Below are positions 47,167-58,045 of a stretch of 64,000 nucleotides of DNA, piece by piece; the first letter of the stretch is position 1, and every line of letters starts with the position of its first letter. The translations under genes were made by a program, and so were the position numbers. This DNA comes from DATAOG01 sp963753685 (lineage in GTDB: Bacteria; Pseudomonadota; Alphaproteobacteria; Geminicoccales; Geminicoccaceae). The DNA lies in assembly GCA_963753685.1 (NCBI GenBank), contig CAVWDE010000019.1, forward strand, positions 186,001 to 250,000. Reading direction: 5' to 3'. The notes beneath the pieces are model-generated. The model saw only the letters and a list, made by a program, of their open reading frames with translations. It had not been told where the DNA came from and made no database searches.

Positions 47167-47655
47167 TCAGGGCGAGAGCCCGTGCCGGCTCGCGGGATAC
47201 CAGTCGTGGCGCAGCAGGTCGGCGAGGCGCCAGGGGCAGGTTTCCGGCAAAGCGTCCGCGGCCTCGGGCTCACGGTGGAGACGGAGCGAAGCGGCGGCGG
47301 TGCGACGCGCCTGGTCGTAGAGCTTGGGCAACCGCCGCTGAAGGCCGCGGCGCAACGTGGCCGTGAGCTTGTCCTCGAGCTCGATCCGCGCGTTGACGAT
47401 CGTCTCCTGCCAGCCGGCGCGGGGATCGCGGGCGGGGGAATGCTCCAGCTTCAGGCAATGGTCGATGATCCGGCGCAGCTGGCTGCGGACGGCGTCGCGC
47501 TGGCTGGTGCCCAAGTCCGCCACCTCCTCGATCAGGTGCGGGAGATCGAGCGCCAGGTTCGGTCGGGTCGCGGCGAGGCGGCGAAGCGCCTGCGCCTGAT
47601 TGCGCGTCCAGGCGTAGAAGTCGTCTTCGTAGAGCTGATCGAGGCGCGATGCCAT
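47167..47655 (-). CDS. DUF29 family protein, tandem copy 1
   Basis: A 162-residue helical protein of the DUF29 family, function unknown. It begins with the family hallmark LYEDDFYAWTRNQAQALRRL, then LPHLIEEVADLGTSQRDAV, KLEHSPARDPRAGW and ends LADLLRHDWYPASRHGL. It differs from the next two copies in the second half but matches the broken copy at 8.7-9.2 kb closely. The ATG at 47655 is chosen because the conserved block follows directly. Members are basic-acidic and cytoplasmic; a link to DNA or toxin systems has not been shown. Confidence 0.85.
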   Translation of the reverse strand: MASRLDQLYEDDFYAWTRNQAQALRRLAATRPNLALDLPHLIEEVADLGTSQRDAVRSQLRRIIDHCLKLEHSPARDPRAGWQETIVNARIELEDKLTATLRRGLQRRLPKLYDQARRTAAASLRLHREPEAADALPETCPWRLADLLRHDWYPASRHGLSP

Positions 47656-47665
47656 GCGAGCCGTC

Positions 47666-48157
47666 TCAATCGTCGTGGAGGCCATGGCGGTTGACCGGCC
47701 ACCATTCGTCGGCGATCAGATCGTCGAAGGCATACGGACAATCCGCCGGCAGCGCCCGCGCCGCGTCCTTCTCGCTGTGGGCGCCAAGAGCGAGTTCCGC
47801 CTTACGGCGCGCGCGCCGATAGCGGTCGGCAAGGCCCCGCTCGACCTCATTGCGGATGGTCGCGGTCATCCGGCGCTCGATCTCGCCGCGCGCATCGACG
47901 ACCGAGATCATCCATTGCCGCCTGGGTTCCGCGTTCGACGAGTGCTCGAGCTTGAGGAGGTGCTCGATGACGCGCTCGAGCTGGCTCTCGAGCGCCCATT
48001 GCTGCTCGCTGCCCAAGCTCTCCACCTCCTCCGCCAGGTGTTCGAGGTCGAGCGGGCCATTCCAGCGCTCCGCGGCGAGGCGGCGGAGCGCCTGCGCCTG
48101 GTCGCGCGTCCAGGCGTAAAAGTCGTCCTTGTAGAGCTGCTCCGGTCGGGTTGCCAT
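47666..48157 (-). CDS. DUF29 family protein, tandem copy 2
   Basis: A 163-residue DUF29 protein. The first 30 residues (MATRPEQLYKDDFYAWTRDQ and on) are almost identical to copy 3 in both protein and DNA. The middle has EVESLGSEQQWALESQLERV and the end reads ADCPYAFDDLIADEWWPVNR. The stop lies 10 bases before the start of copy 1, so the three genes are probably one transcript. The function is unknown; three tandem paralogues suggest either dosage or recognition of different partners. Confidence 0.87.
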   Translation of the reverse strand: MATRPEQLYKDDFYAWTRDQAQALRRLAAERWNGPLDLEHLAEEVESLGSEQQWALESQLERVIEHLLKLEHSSNAEPRRQWMISVVDARGEIERRMTATIRNEVERGLADRYRRARRKAELALGAHSEKDAARALPADCPYAFDDLIADEWWPVNRHGLHDD

Positions 48158-48167
48158 GGCGGCCCCT

Positions 48168-48662
48168 TCAGTCGTCGTCGCGCACGCCGTGCCGGTTGAC
48201 TGGCCACCAGTCGTCGTCGATCAGGTCGTCGAAAGCGTAGGGGCAATCCGCCGGCAACGCCCGCGCGGCGTCCTTGTCACCGTGGGCCGTCAGATCGCGG
48301 ATGACCTTGCGTCGGGCCCGGTCGAACAACTTCGGCAGCATCGGCTCGACCTCGGCGCGGATCGCTGGCGTCAGCGCCGCCTCGATCTCGCCGCGGGCAT
48401 CGTCGATCGAGTTCAGCCAGCCGACGCGCGGGTCGGCCGCGGGCGAATGTTCCAGCTTCAGGGCATGCTCTAGGATCCGCAGGAGCTGGCTGCGGACGGC
48501 GTTGCGCGCCTGGATGCCGAGTTCGTCCACTTCATCGGCCAGGTGCTCGAGGTCGAGCGGGCCGTTCCAGCGCTGCTCGGCGAGGCGGCGGAGGGCCTGC
48601 GCCTGGTCGCGGGTCCAGGCGTAAAAGTCGTCCTTGTAGAGCTGCTCCGGTCGGGTCGCCAT
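48168..48662 (-). CDS. DUF29 family protein, tandem copy 3
   Basis: A 164-residue DUF29 protein, first of the tandem group in transcription order. After the shared start (MATRPEQLYKDDFYAWTRDQ) come LADEVDELGIQARNAVRSQL, KLEHSPAADPRVGW and ADCPYAFDDLIDDDWWPVNR. It ends 10 bases before copy 2. The ATG at 48662 follows a GGAGACC-type site; a longer frame to 48695 exists but adds no conserved residues. The function is unknown. Confidence 0.87.
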   Translation of the reverse strand: MATRPEQLYKDDFYAWTRDQAQALRRLAEQRWNGPLDLEHLADEVDELGIQARNAVRSQLLRILEHALKLEHSPAADPRVGWLNSIDDARGEIEAALTPAIRAEVEPMLPKLFDRARRKVIRDLTAHGDKDAARALPADCPYAFDDLIDDDWWPVNRHGVRDDD

Positions 48663-48787
48663 CGTGAGGTCTCCGCTGCGCCCTCGTTCTAGCACGTGGA
48701 CGACAGAGGGTCACCTGGCGCTACACGACCGGTTCGGTGCGGAAATGGCTCGGCCCGGAGTGCGCACCGGGCACGGCCGGCGCTGGC

Positions 48788-49222
48788 TCAGATGCCGTTC
48801 GGCTTGCGCGGCACCATCAGGACCGCCTCGCCGTCGAGCACCTTGCGCTCGCCGACCGTGCAGATGGTCTGCAGGCGCACCCGGTTGCGCTCGGGGATCA
48901 GCTCGGCGACCGAAGCGCGGGCGATCACCGTGTCGCCGATCCGCACGGGTGCCAGGAACTTCAGGCTCTGGCTGACGTACACGGAGCCCGGCCCGGGCAG
49001 GCGGGTGCCGAGCACGGTCGAGACCAGGCTCGCGGTCAGCATGCCATGCGCGATCCGGCCCTCGAACATGGTCCGGCTGGCGAAGTCCTGGTCGAGGTGG
49101 ATCGGGTTGGTGTCGCCGGAGACGCCGGCGAACATCAGGAGATCGGCCTCGGTGATCGTCTTGCTGAACACCCGGGACATGCCAAGCGTCAGATCCTCGA
49201 AGAAGTAACCGTGGCGATCCAT
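48788..49222 (-). CDS. MaoC-family (R)-specific enoyl-CoA hydratase-like protein
   Basis: A 144-residue hot-dog-fold protein. FAGVSGDTNPIHLDQDFA contains the hydratase Asp-His pair (D/H of the hydratase-2 motif), and RIAHGMLTASLVSTVLG follows, as in PhaJ. It hydrates enoyl-CoA to (R)-3-hydroxyacyl-CoA, linking fatty-acid oxidation to PHA or other uses. GGAGAGGAA-type purines precede the ATG at 49222. The nearby depolymerase-like gene at 16 kb suggests PHA metabolism in the host, but this protein could also serve another pathway. Confidence 0.9.
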   Translation of the reverse strand: MDRHGYFFEDLTLGMSRVFSKTITEADLLMFAGVSGDTNPIHLDQDFASRTMFEGRIAHGMLTASLVSTVLGTRLPGPGSVYVSQSLKFLAPVRIGDTVIARASVAELIPERNRVRLQTICTVGERKVLDGEAVLMVPRKPNGI

Positions 49223-49489
49223 CGAGCATTCCTCTCCCGGCCGGCTCCTCCGCCGACCGTGCCGTTTGCTTGTGCGCCGCATCACATAGGCAACAACACC
49301 CAGTCAGGGCAAGGGTTCGCGAATGCGGCGTCGCAACACGAAAGATGTTTATGAGACGATAACGCCGAGAGATTGCGCGAGCGTTAAGGCGACCTCGTGG
49401 CGGACGAGGAGCGGACCCTAAGGGCTTGTCTTGGGCGCGGCGTCGGGGCACAAACGGCGCCGGACGACCCGAACCGCGTTGAGGTGGCG

Positions 49490-50055
49490 ATGGAAGCCCT
49501 CGAAGCCGTTATGAGCCGGTCCTCGGTGGCGCCGGCGTTCCTCACCGAGCCGGCGCCCGAGGGTGCTACGCTGGCGCAGATCCTGGCGGCGGCGGCCAGC
49601 GCCCCCGACCACGGCCGGCTCCGGCCCTGGCGTTTCATCGTGATCCGGGGACCCGCCCGTGCGCGCCTGGGCGAGGTGTTCGCCGATGCGCTGCGCCAGC
49701 GCCAACCGGATGCGCCCGAGGCGGCGCTCGAGCAGGAGCGCGCCCGGCCGCTGCGTGCGCCGCTCCTGATCGCGGTCGTGGCCAGGCTCGATCCGCAGCA
49801 TCCGAAGATCCCGGAGATCGAGCAGATCCTCTCGACCGGCGCTGCCGTCCAGAACCTGCTGCTCGCGGCCCACGCCCAGGGCTTCGGCGCGAAATGGCTG
49901 ACCGGCGCCAACGCCTACGACGAGAACGTCAAGAGGGCCCTCGGCCTGGCTCCGGACGATCGCCTGGTGGGCTTCGTGCATCTCGGCAGCATCGAGGGCA
50001 AGCCGCCGTCGGTGCCGCACGCCGATGCGGCCGAGCTCACGGTCGAGTGGGCCGG

Positions 50056-50059
<4 letters not shown>
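49490..50059 (+). CDS. Nitroreductase family flavoprotein, YdjA-like
   Basis: A 189-residue FMN-dependent oxidoreductase from the ATG at 49490; a GTG at 49397 would add 31 unlikely residues. MSRSSVAPAFLTEPAPEG holds the FMN-phosphate contacts, AAASAPDHGRLRPWRFIVI the central helix, and AVQNLLLAAHAQGFGAKWLT the dimer-interface helix. The short form without the F-loop insertion resembles YdjA. Its natural substrate is unknown. The last four bases overlap the convergent mutase gene. Confidence 0.88.
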
Positions 50060-52221
<2,162 letters not shown>

Positions 52222-52583
52222 TGACATGCCTCCGCGGCCGAACTGGTCGCTACTATGTGGGCAGCGACGCGCAAGCGTCAAACCGCCGCCGACGCGGGCG
52301 GGTTCAGGCAAGCCGGACGAGGTCGCTCCGGACTGCAGCATGACCGTGGCCCTCACGTGGCCAGCCACTCCCAACCCGCGCAGCGCCCAGGGATAGGCAG
52401 CGTCGGTGATCGGCCCGAGCTCGGCGTCGATCACCTGCTCCCGCGGGCTACGGAGCGGTTTTTTTGTTATGTTTATAACTATTGTCGACAAATTCATCTT
52501 TGCCAGATGTTAATCTCTGTGTGCAACTCATTAACGTGCGGTATATGCACGAGGTTGCACCATGTTGATGGCAACGAATAGAT
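52222..52583. other. AT-rich intergenic region upstream of the Tad-type genes
   Basis: 362 bases between two divergent transcripts. The first 230 bases are GC-rich and carry no recognisable gene. From about 52458 the composition falls sharply (T7, then TTATGTTTATAACTATTG), the lowest GC in this part of the window. It probably holds the promoter of the cluster at 52584; TATAAC and TATATG are -10-like. The low GC suggests acquired or strongly regulated DNA. Confidence 0.5.
52437..52465 (+). terminator. Terminator-like hairpin with T7 tail
   Basis: GCTCC (52437-52441) pairs with GGAGC (52452-52456) around a 10-base loop, and after GG a run of seven T follows (52459-52465). The shape is that of a weak intrinsic terminator on the plus strand. 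No plus-strand gene ends just upstream, so it may shield the Tad genes from read-through or be fortuitous. Confidence 0.35.
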
Positions 52584-53879
52584 TTGATCGTCTGCCATGA
52601 CTGCTTCGCTAGACTGCGATCGCTGGTCAAAGCTGAGACCGGGGTGGTCGCGGTTTACGTGGCGCTCACCATCCCCTTATTCGTCGGCGGCGCTGGGCTC
52701 GCGGTCGACGCGACCAGCTGGTACCGAGCCAAACGCAACATCCAGTCCGGGGCCGATGCGGCGGCCTATGCGGCAGCCATCAATCTCGCCCGACAGGGTT
52801 TGACCCAGGGGGCCGATCCGGTCGCGTTGCAGGCGGCCGCCGACGATGCTGCGGCGCGCAACGGCATGCTGGACCCCGTCACGATCCACAGCCCGCCCTC
52901 TTCGGGGATCGCCATGGGCGATGCTCAGTCGGTCGAGGTCATCGTGACCGAGCCGGCACCGTTGTATTTCGCCCGGATGTTTCTCGCTGCCGTGCCGCAG
53001 ATCACCGCGCGCGCGGTGGCCAAGGCGGTGGTCGCGGATGCCTGCGTCTGGGCCCTGCACCCCACGGCGACGGGCGCGCTCACCGTCTCGGGCACCGCGG
53101 ACGTCAACCTGAACTGTGGCGTGGTGGTCGAATCGAACGATCCGGCGGCGGCCCTCTACCAGACCGGCTCATCCGGCCTCTCGGCGACTTCGGTCAGCGT
53201 TGGCGGCAACTACTCGGGCGACTGCGTCTCGCCCGAGCCGGAGGTCCAGGTGCCGGCCTACGGGGATCCGATGAGCTGACTCGCCCCGCCCACCGTTGGC
53301 AGCTGCACCTACGCCACGCTGCAGATCATCGGTGGTGGCGGTGGAGGCCGCGGCGGCGGCGGGGGCGGGACGCCCGTCACCCTCTCGCCGGGCGTGTACT
53401 GCGGCGGGCTCGACATCAGAACCGACGTGGTGCTCCAGCCCGGCCTGTACATCATCAAAGGCGGCTATTTCCGGATCGCCGGCACCGCGACGGCGACCAA
53501 CACCGAGGACGCTTCGGGTGGCGTCAGCTTCTACCTGACCGGCAGCGGCAGCAACTACGCCACGGCCACCATCCAGGGCGGCGCCAACATCACCTTGACG
53601 CCGATGACCACAGGACCGCTCGCCAACGTCCTGTTCTTCCAGGACCCGAACGCGCCGTCGAGCGGAACCAATCTGATCGCCGGCGGCTCGACCATGCAGC
53701 TCACCGGGATCATCTATTTCCCGAGCCAGCACGTCGGTTTCACGGGCGGCTCCAGCGTCGCCGAGTCGGAAATCCTGCTGCTGGCCAGCACGATCACCTT
53801 CACCGGCACCTCCTATCTGGATGCCGATTATGCCAACAGTGTGCTGCCCCAGGAGCAGTACGCGCGTCTGGTGGAGTGA
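52584..53879 (+). pseudogene. Tad-pilus TadG-like protein interrupted by an in-frame TGA
   Basis: From the TTG at 52584 the frame codes for a Tad-domain protein: VVAVYVALTIPLFVGGAGLA, then DATSWYRAKRNIQSGADAAA, the pseudopilin-like N-terminus of the TadE/G family. It stops at TGA 53277-53279 (codon 232), but the same frame continues without another stop for 200 codons to 53879. The second part is a coherent Gly/Ser/Thr-rich beta-type domain (PGVYCGGLDIRTDVVLQPGL, LTGIIYFPSQHVGFTGG). TGG in place of TGA would give MSWLAPP, a natural join, so I read one 431-codon gene with a nonsense codon. Recoding or a base error is possible. The first half alone would be 231 residues. Confidence 0.78.
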
Positions 53880-53884
53880 GGAAG

Positions 53885-54388
53885 ATGAGCACGCGACTGG
53901 CCAAGCTCGCTCGGACCGCGCGCAGCGTCCTTCGGGGCCAATCCGGCAATTCCGCGGTCGAGTTTGCGTTGGTAGCACCGATCTTGATCGCCTGCGGCAT
54001 CGGCGCCTTCGACTACGGCCAAGCTTACGTCGAAGGGGTACGGCTGAGCGGCGCCGCGCGCGAGGGCGCCCAGCAGGCCCTGTACCAGCCCGTCAATTGG
54101 CAGGACGATCAGCTGATCGAGCAGGCTGCCCTGGAAGAGTACGTCGGTCGCGCGCTGACGCCGGATGAGATGAGCACGCTTCCGGTCGCCGCTAGCTCGC
54201 AGGCATTCTACGCCTGCGAGAACGGCGCTGAGGTGACGGACGGCGCCGCTCCTTGCCCGGACGGCTCGCTGCCCGGTCGGTATGTGCGGGTCAGTGTCAC
54301 GAGATCCGTGCCCCTGACAATCTCTTATCCGTGGTCGAGCGCGGGCAGCACAGCCGTCGCTGGCCAGGCGGTTGTCCGCGTCCGATGA
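53885..54388 (+). CDS. TadE-like pilus assembly protein
   Basis: A 167-residue protein with the TadE N-terminus: GNSAVEFALVAPILIACGIG (about residues 23-42), the conserved Glu inside a hydrophobic helix as in type IV-like pseudopilins, followed by AFDYGQAYVEGVRLSGAARE. The C-terminal half is exported, with a Cys pair (YACENG, APCPDG). It starts 5 bases after the preceding stop. Minor pseudopilins of this type belong to Flp/Tad pili. No secretion ATPase (TadA), TadB/C or prepilin peptidase gene is in the window. Confidence 0.88.
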   Translation: MSTRLAKLARTARSVLRGQSGNSAVEFALVAPILIACGIGAFDYGQAYVEGVRLSGAAREGAQQALYQPVNWQDDQLIEQAALEEYVGRALTPDEMSTLPVAASSQAFYACENGAEVTDGAAPCPDGSLPGRYVRVSVTRSVPLTISYPWSSAGSTAVAGQAVVRVR

Positions 54389-54855
54389 GCGCTTCCTTGA
54401 CGCGAGGTGATGCGATGCGTGCCCTCGATCTTGCGGCCCGCGTGACGGACCTCCTGCGCGCGCTGGCGCAGGATCGGCGGGGCGCCACGGCGATCCAGGC
54501 CGCCTTTACCCTTCCCCTGGTCATCATGCTCTCTCTCGGCGCGATCGAGATCGGGCGGGCGGTGGCCGCCAAGGCATCGATCAATCACGCGGTCGAAGAG
54601 ACGGCCCGCTTCGCCGCCGTGCGCGGCACCGCGAGCGGCACGGCGGCCACTCAGGGTCAGCTCGAGACGATGGCTCTTCAGCTGGCTGAACTGCCCGCAG
54701 GCACGCTGGTCGCAGACGTAACCTGGGCCCCCGACAACGCCCCGGGCAGCGTGGTGACCGTACAGCTGCAGCACACATTCACACCCGCCGCCCTGCCGTT
54801 CGCTCCGGGCACCTTCACGTTCTTCTCAACCGCCTCCATGACCATCATCCGCTAG
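54385..54855 (+). CDS. Second TadE-like pilus assembly protein
   Basis: A 156-residue protein (ATGA overlap with the preceding gene; an ATG at 54415 with GAGGTG upstream is an alternative start). GATAIQAAFTLPLVIMLSLG is the pseudopilin helix, with Gln where the TadE Glu usually stands, followed by AIEIGRAVAAKASINHAVEE. The C-terminal part is a short beta-rich domain. It completes a three-gene Tad-type cluster and converges with the fusion gene 63 bases away. Confidence 0.86.
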   Translation: MSASLTRGDAMRALDLAARVTDLLRALAQDRRGATAIQAAFTLPLVIMLSLGAIEIGRAVAAKASINHAVEETARFAAVRGTASGTAATQGQLETMALQLAELPAGTLVADVTWAPDNAPGSVVTVQLQHTFTPAALPFAPGTFTFFSTASMTIIR

Positions 54856-54918
54856 AATGTGCCGACGGCGGCGCCCGGGAAATCCCAGAGCCTGGGCGAT
54901 GCGGTCGGCGACTCTCCA

Positions 54919-57651
54919 CTATGTGGGCGGGGGCTTGGCGCCGTCAAACCTGCGCGCGGCGGGGAGCGCTTCGACCCGGTCCTCGCCCTCCGCCAGCGCC
55001 GCGACCGCGTCGTGCAGCCGGTCGGCGATCTGGCGATGGCGCTCGCCGTTCGGCGCCGCGCGGTCCGGCTCGAACGCGAGCGGCCGGCCGAAGCGGACCC
55101 GGATCGGCCTCAGGCGAGGCCAGGCGCGCTCCGGCGGCCAGGCGGCAAAGGTGCCGCCGATCCAGACCGGCACCGCCGGTACGCCCGCGCGCTCGATCAG
55201 GAGGCCGGCGCCGGGCAGAAAGCGATGCATCTGGCCGTCGGTCGAGCGGGCGCCTTCGGGGAACCAGACCAGGGCCGAGCCGTGCTCGAGGGCGGCAAGG
55301 CCAAGCGGCAGGGTCGAGGTCAGGCCGCGCTCGGGATCGACCGGCAAGACCCGGGTGGCGCGGCTGAACAGCCGGGTGAGCGGGCCGCGGAACAAAAGAC
55401 CGGTCCAGCCGGCCCAGTAGAGCCGGCGGAGCTGGGACCAGGACAACGCTGCGGCGATCGCGAACGGGTCGAGGTAGCTCGCGTGGTTGGGGGCGAGCAG
55501 GAAGGGGCCCTCGGCCGGCAGATGCTCCTTACCCTCGACCCGGAGCCGGAACAGGCCGCGCATGATCAGGCGGTCGAGGGCGAACAGGACCGCGGCCAGC
55601 GCCCGCAGCGGCCAGCCTTGAGGCTGCAGCCAGCGCTCCTGCTCGGGGCTGAGCTCGCGGATCTCAGCTGTGGCCCCGGCGCTCTCGGTCGCGCGCTCGA
55701 TCTCGGCCAGAAGGTCACGCAAGGTCGTCACGCGGGCGACCGCATCCTCGCTCAGCTGAGCGCCGAAGCGCTCGCCGAGCTCCATGGTCAGGCTCATCCA
55801 GTCGAACGAATCGAGGCCGAGGTCGAGCTGCGGGCTGCTGTCGAGCGTGATCGGCTTGGGCGCGAAGCGCTCTTCGAGCCAGTGCCAGACCTGGCCGAGC
55901 TCGGCCGAATCGAGCAATGCCCGGTCGCGCGCGGAGAGCTCCTTCGGGGTCGTGGGCGCGCCGGCGCCCGCCTTGGCGCGCTCGAACAGGGGGCCGAGCT
56001 CGTGCCGGCGCAGCTTGCCGATCTGGGTGCGCGGCAGGGCCTCGGCAGTGATCGCGAAGTCGCTGAGCCGCTGGTAGGAGGCGAGGCGGCGCGAGCGCTC
56101 CTCGAGCTCGGTGCGCAGGCGCTGGCGCAGCGCGTCGCCGTCCCCGGCCCGGAGCGCCTCGATCTCGGGCACGATCAGGCCGACCAGGCGGCCGCCCTGC
56201 TCCAGGACAGCGAGCTCGTGGATCAGCGGGCTGTCGGCGTAGACCGCCTCGACCTCCTCCGGAAAGATGTTCTTGCCGCCGGCCAGCACGATCAGCTCCT
56301 TGCTGCGGCCGACGATGTGCAGGTAGCCCTCGGCGTCGAGGCAGCCGAGGTCGCCGGTGCGGAAGAAGCCCTCGGCGGTGAACGCCTCGCGGGTCGCCTC
56401 GGGATTGTGCCAGTAGCCGGCGAACACGTTGGGGCCCTTGGCCTGGATCTCGCCTTGGCCCGGCGGGGCGTCGTCCTGGGGCGCCAGGCGCAGCTCGACG
56501 CCTGCGACCGGCAGGCCGGCGCTCTCGAGGCGGGCGCGGCCGGGCGGATTGAAGGTCAGGATCGGCGCGGTCTCGGTCAGGCCGTAGCCGGTCAGCACCT
56601 CCCAGCCCAGGCCCTCGAGCTTCCAGGCGACCTCCGGATCGAGGCGGGCGCCGCCCGAGGCGAGCAGGCGGAGCGCGGGCCCGAGCTGGCGATGCAGCGG
56701 CCAGAACAGGTGGCGTCCGGTGCGCCAGCCGAAGCGGCGGCGCAGCTCGATCGAGAGCGCCAGCAGGCGCCGGTAGCCTTGCCGGACGACCCCGGCGCGG
56801 CCGTTCACCCGGCTCTCGATGCCGTTCAGCATGGCCTCGTAGAGCCGCGGCACGCCGACCATGATCGTGCACCGGCAATCGGCGAGCGCGTGGCTGATCT
56901 CGGGCCCGCTGATGCCGCTCGGCAGGACCACCGCGGCGCCCGCCGCCAGGCCGGTCAGGAGCCCGACGGTCAGCGGGTAGGCGTGGTGCAGCGGCAGCGG
57001 CAGGAGCACCCGGTCGTCGGGTCCCGCGAGGCGCTCCTTGAGCAGCGCGTTGATGTTGGCGGTCAGGTTGGCGTGGCTGAGCGGCACCCCCTTGGGCGTG
57101 CCGGTGGTGCCGGAGGTGTAGACCAGGACGGCCAGCTGATCCGGCTCGAGCTCGGGCAGGGCGGCCGGGTCGTCGCGCAGGAGCTGCCGCCAGTGGTGGC
57201 CAGCGCCGGCTGGCTCGGGGGCGCCCCTGGCACCCTCGTCCTGGCGGTCGAGGCGGATGATCGAGAGGTCGCCCCGGCGGTCGTCTTCCAGGCCCTCGAG
57301 GACCGGGACGAACGGCTTGGTGGTACAGATCCGCCGGCAGCCGCTGTGGCGCAGAATCCGCGCGAGCTCCGAAGCCGTGATCTGCTCGCCGAGCGGGAGG
57401 GCGATCGCCCCGGCGCGGACGATGGCCAGCAGCGCCAGCACCCATTCGGGCCCGCTCGGGGCCAGCAGCCCCACGATCTCGTCGCTTACGAGACCGCTCT
57501 GCCGGAGGCCCGCGGCGAGGGCGCGCGCCCGGCCGGCGAGCTCGCCGCCCGTCCAGGCCTCGGCGCCGCCCTGACGATGGGCGATCACCGCCGGCGCCGC
57601 CGGCTGGCGCTCCAGCCGCTCGATCAGGCCGGCCAACGTCGTCAGCGCCAT
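54919..57651 (-). CDS. Acyl-activating enzyme - acyl carrier - PlsC acyltransferase fusion
   Basis: A 910-residue, three-domain cytoplasmic protein. The adenylating domain (about 1-560) has YTSGTTGTPKG at 178-188, GYGLTETAP and FRTGDLGCLDAEGYLHIVGR, and the Lys-bearing PRTQIGKLRR. A short carrier domain follows with LDLGLDSFDW near residue 612, whose Ser is the site for phosphopantetheine. The C-terminal domain (about 680-900) is a PlsC-type acyltransferase, NHASYLD near 724 and FPEGARS near 797. It could activate a free fatty acid, load it on its own carrier and pass it to a lysolipid. Enterobacterial Aas joins the same two activities in the opposite order and without a built-in ACP. Confidence 0.92.
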   Translation of the reverse strand: MALTTLAGLIERLERQPAAPAVIAHRQGGAEAWTGGELAGRARALAAGLRQSGLVSDEIVGLLAPSGPEWVLALLAIVRAGAIALPLGEQITASELARILRHSGCRRICTTKPFVPVLEGLEDDRRGDLSIIRLDRQDEGARGAPEPAGAGHHWRQLLRDDPAALPELEPDQLAVLVYTSGTTGTPKGVPLSHANLTANINALLKERLAGPDDRVLLPLPLHHAYPLTVGLLTGLAAGAAVVLPSGISGPEISHALADCRCTIMVGVPRLYEAMLNGIESRVNGRAGVVRQGYRRLLALSIELRRRFGWRTGRHLFWPLHRQLGPALRLLASGGARLDPEVAWKLEGLGWEVLTGYGLTETAPILTFNPPGRARLESAGLPVAGVELRLAPQDDAPPGQGEIQAKGPNVFAGYWHNPEATREAFTAEGFFRTGDLGCLDAEGYLHIVGRSKELIVLAGGKNIFPEEVEAVYADSPLIHELAVLEQGGRLVGLIVPEIEALRAGDGDALRQRLRTELEERSRRLASYQRLSDFAITAEALPRTQIGKLRRHELGPLFERAKAGAGAPTTPKELSARDRALLDSAELGQVWHWLEERFAPKPITLDSSPQLDLGLDSFDWMSLTMELGERFGAQLSEDAVARVTTLRDLLAEIERATESAGATAEIRELSPEQERWLQPQGWPLRALAAVLFALDRLIMRGLFRLRVEGKEHLPAEGPFLLAPNHASYLDPFAIAAALSWSQLRRLYWAGWTGLLFRGPLTRLFSRATRVLPVDPERGLTSTLPLGLAALEHGSALVWFPEGARSTDGQMHRFLPGAGLLIERAGVPAVPVWIGGTFAAWPPERAWPRLRPIRVRFGRPLAFEPDRAAPNGERHRQIADRLHDAVAALAEGEDRVEALPAARRFDGAKPPPT

Positions 57652-58001
57652 CGGCGATCGTCCTTCGGCAAACGCGCCGCCCCGCGCCGACCACCACGGT
57701 CGGGCCGAAGGGCGAAGACCTCCGCTGGTCGCTCCGGAGCGCCGCGCGGGCGGAGCCAGACAGGACCTAGCGCATCCTCGCCCGACCCGCCAGATCCCGC
57801 GCCACCCGGGCGGTGAACCTGGTGCTGCCGGGTGACCGATGGCTTAACGCTCGGTCGTGCTCGATCCGTCGGGCCGGCGTGGGCGTGGCGGGTCGGCCTG
57901 CGTTGAGCGCCCCGGCCCAGGATCGGCGGGTCGTCCCCAGGACTTGCGGGAGGGCGGCACCATGGCTAGGTAAGCGCGGCCGTTGCGCGCCGGGCGCCAA
58001 C

Positions 58002-58045
58002 GGAGGGGTGCCGGAGCGGTCGAATGGGGCGGTCTCGAAAATCGT
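58002..58045 (+). pseudogene. 5' half of tRNA-Ser(CGA)
   Basis: GGAGGGG (58002-58008) matches the acceptor 5' strand, TGCCGGAGCGGTCGAATGGG the D-arm of bacterial tRNA-Ser, and GCGGT-CTCGAAA-ATCGT (58029-58045) a complete anticodon arm with CGA anticodon (two wobble pairs). GGGATCAACCC after it could mimic a variable arm, but no TTCGAAT T-loop and no CCCCTCC acceptor partner follow. The gene is therefore cut just after the anticodon arm and cannot make a tRNA. Confidence 0.7.

Larger units (their letters stand above)
47666..48662. repeat. Tandem gene duplication (DUF29 copies 2 and 3)
   Basis: The 5' ends of the two genes (about 48081-48157 and 48587-48662) are nearly identical at the DNA level, for example GTCCAGGCGTAAAAGTCGTC in both, and the 3' ends share GACTGGCCACC/GACCGGCCACC-type blocks. 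The central parts have diverged, so the duplication is not brand new, or the ends are kept alike by gene conversion. Confidence 0.75.

Noticed and set aside
52222..52497. N-terminal extension of methylmalonyl-CoA mutase in the open frame upstream
   Set aside because: The GGAGG before 52221 and normal family start fit better; the extension is not conserved in type and runs into AT-rich DNA.
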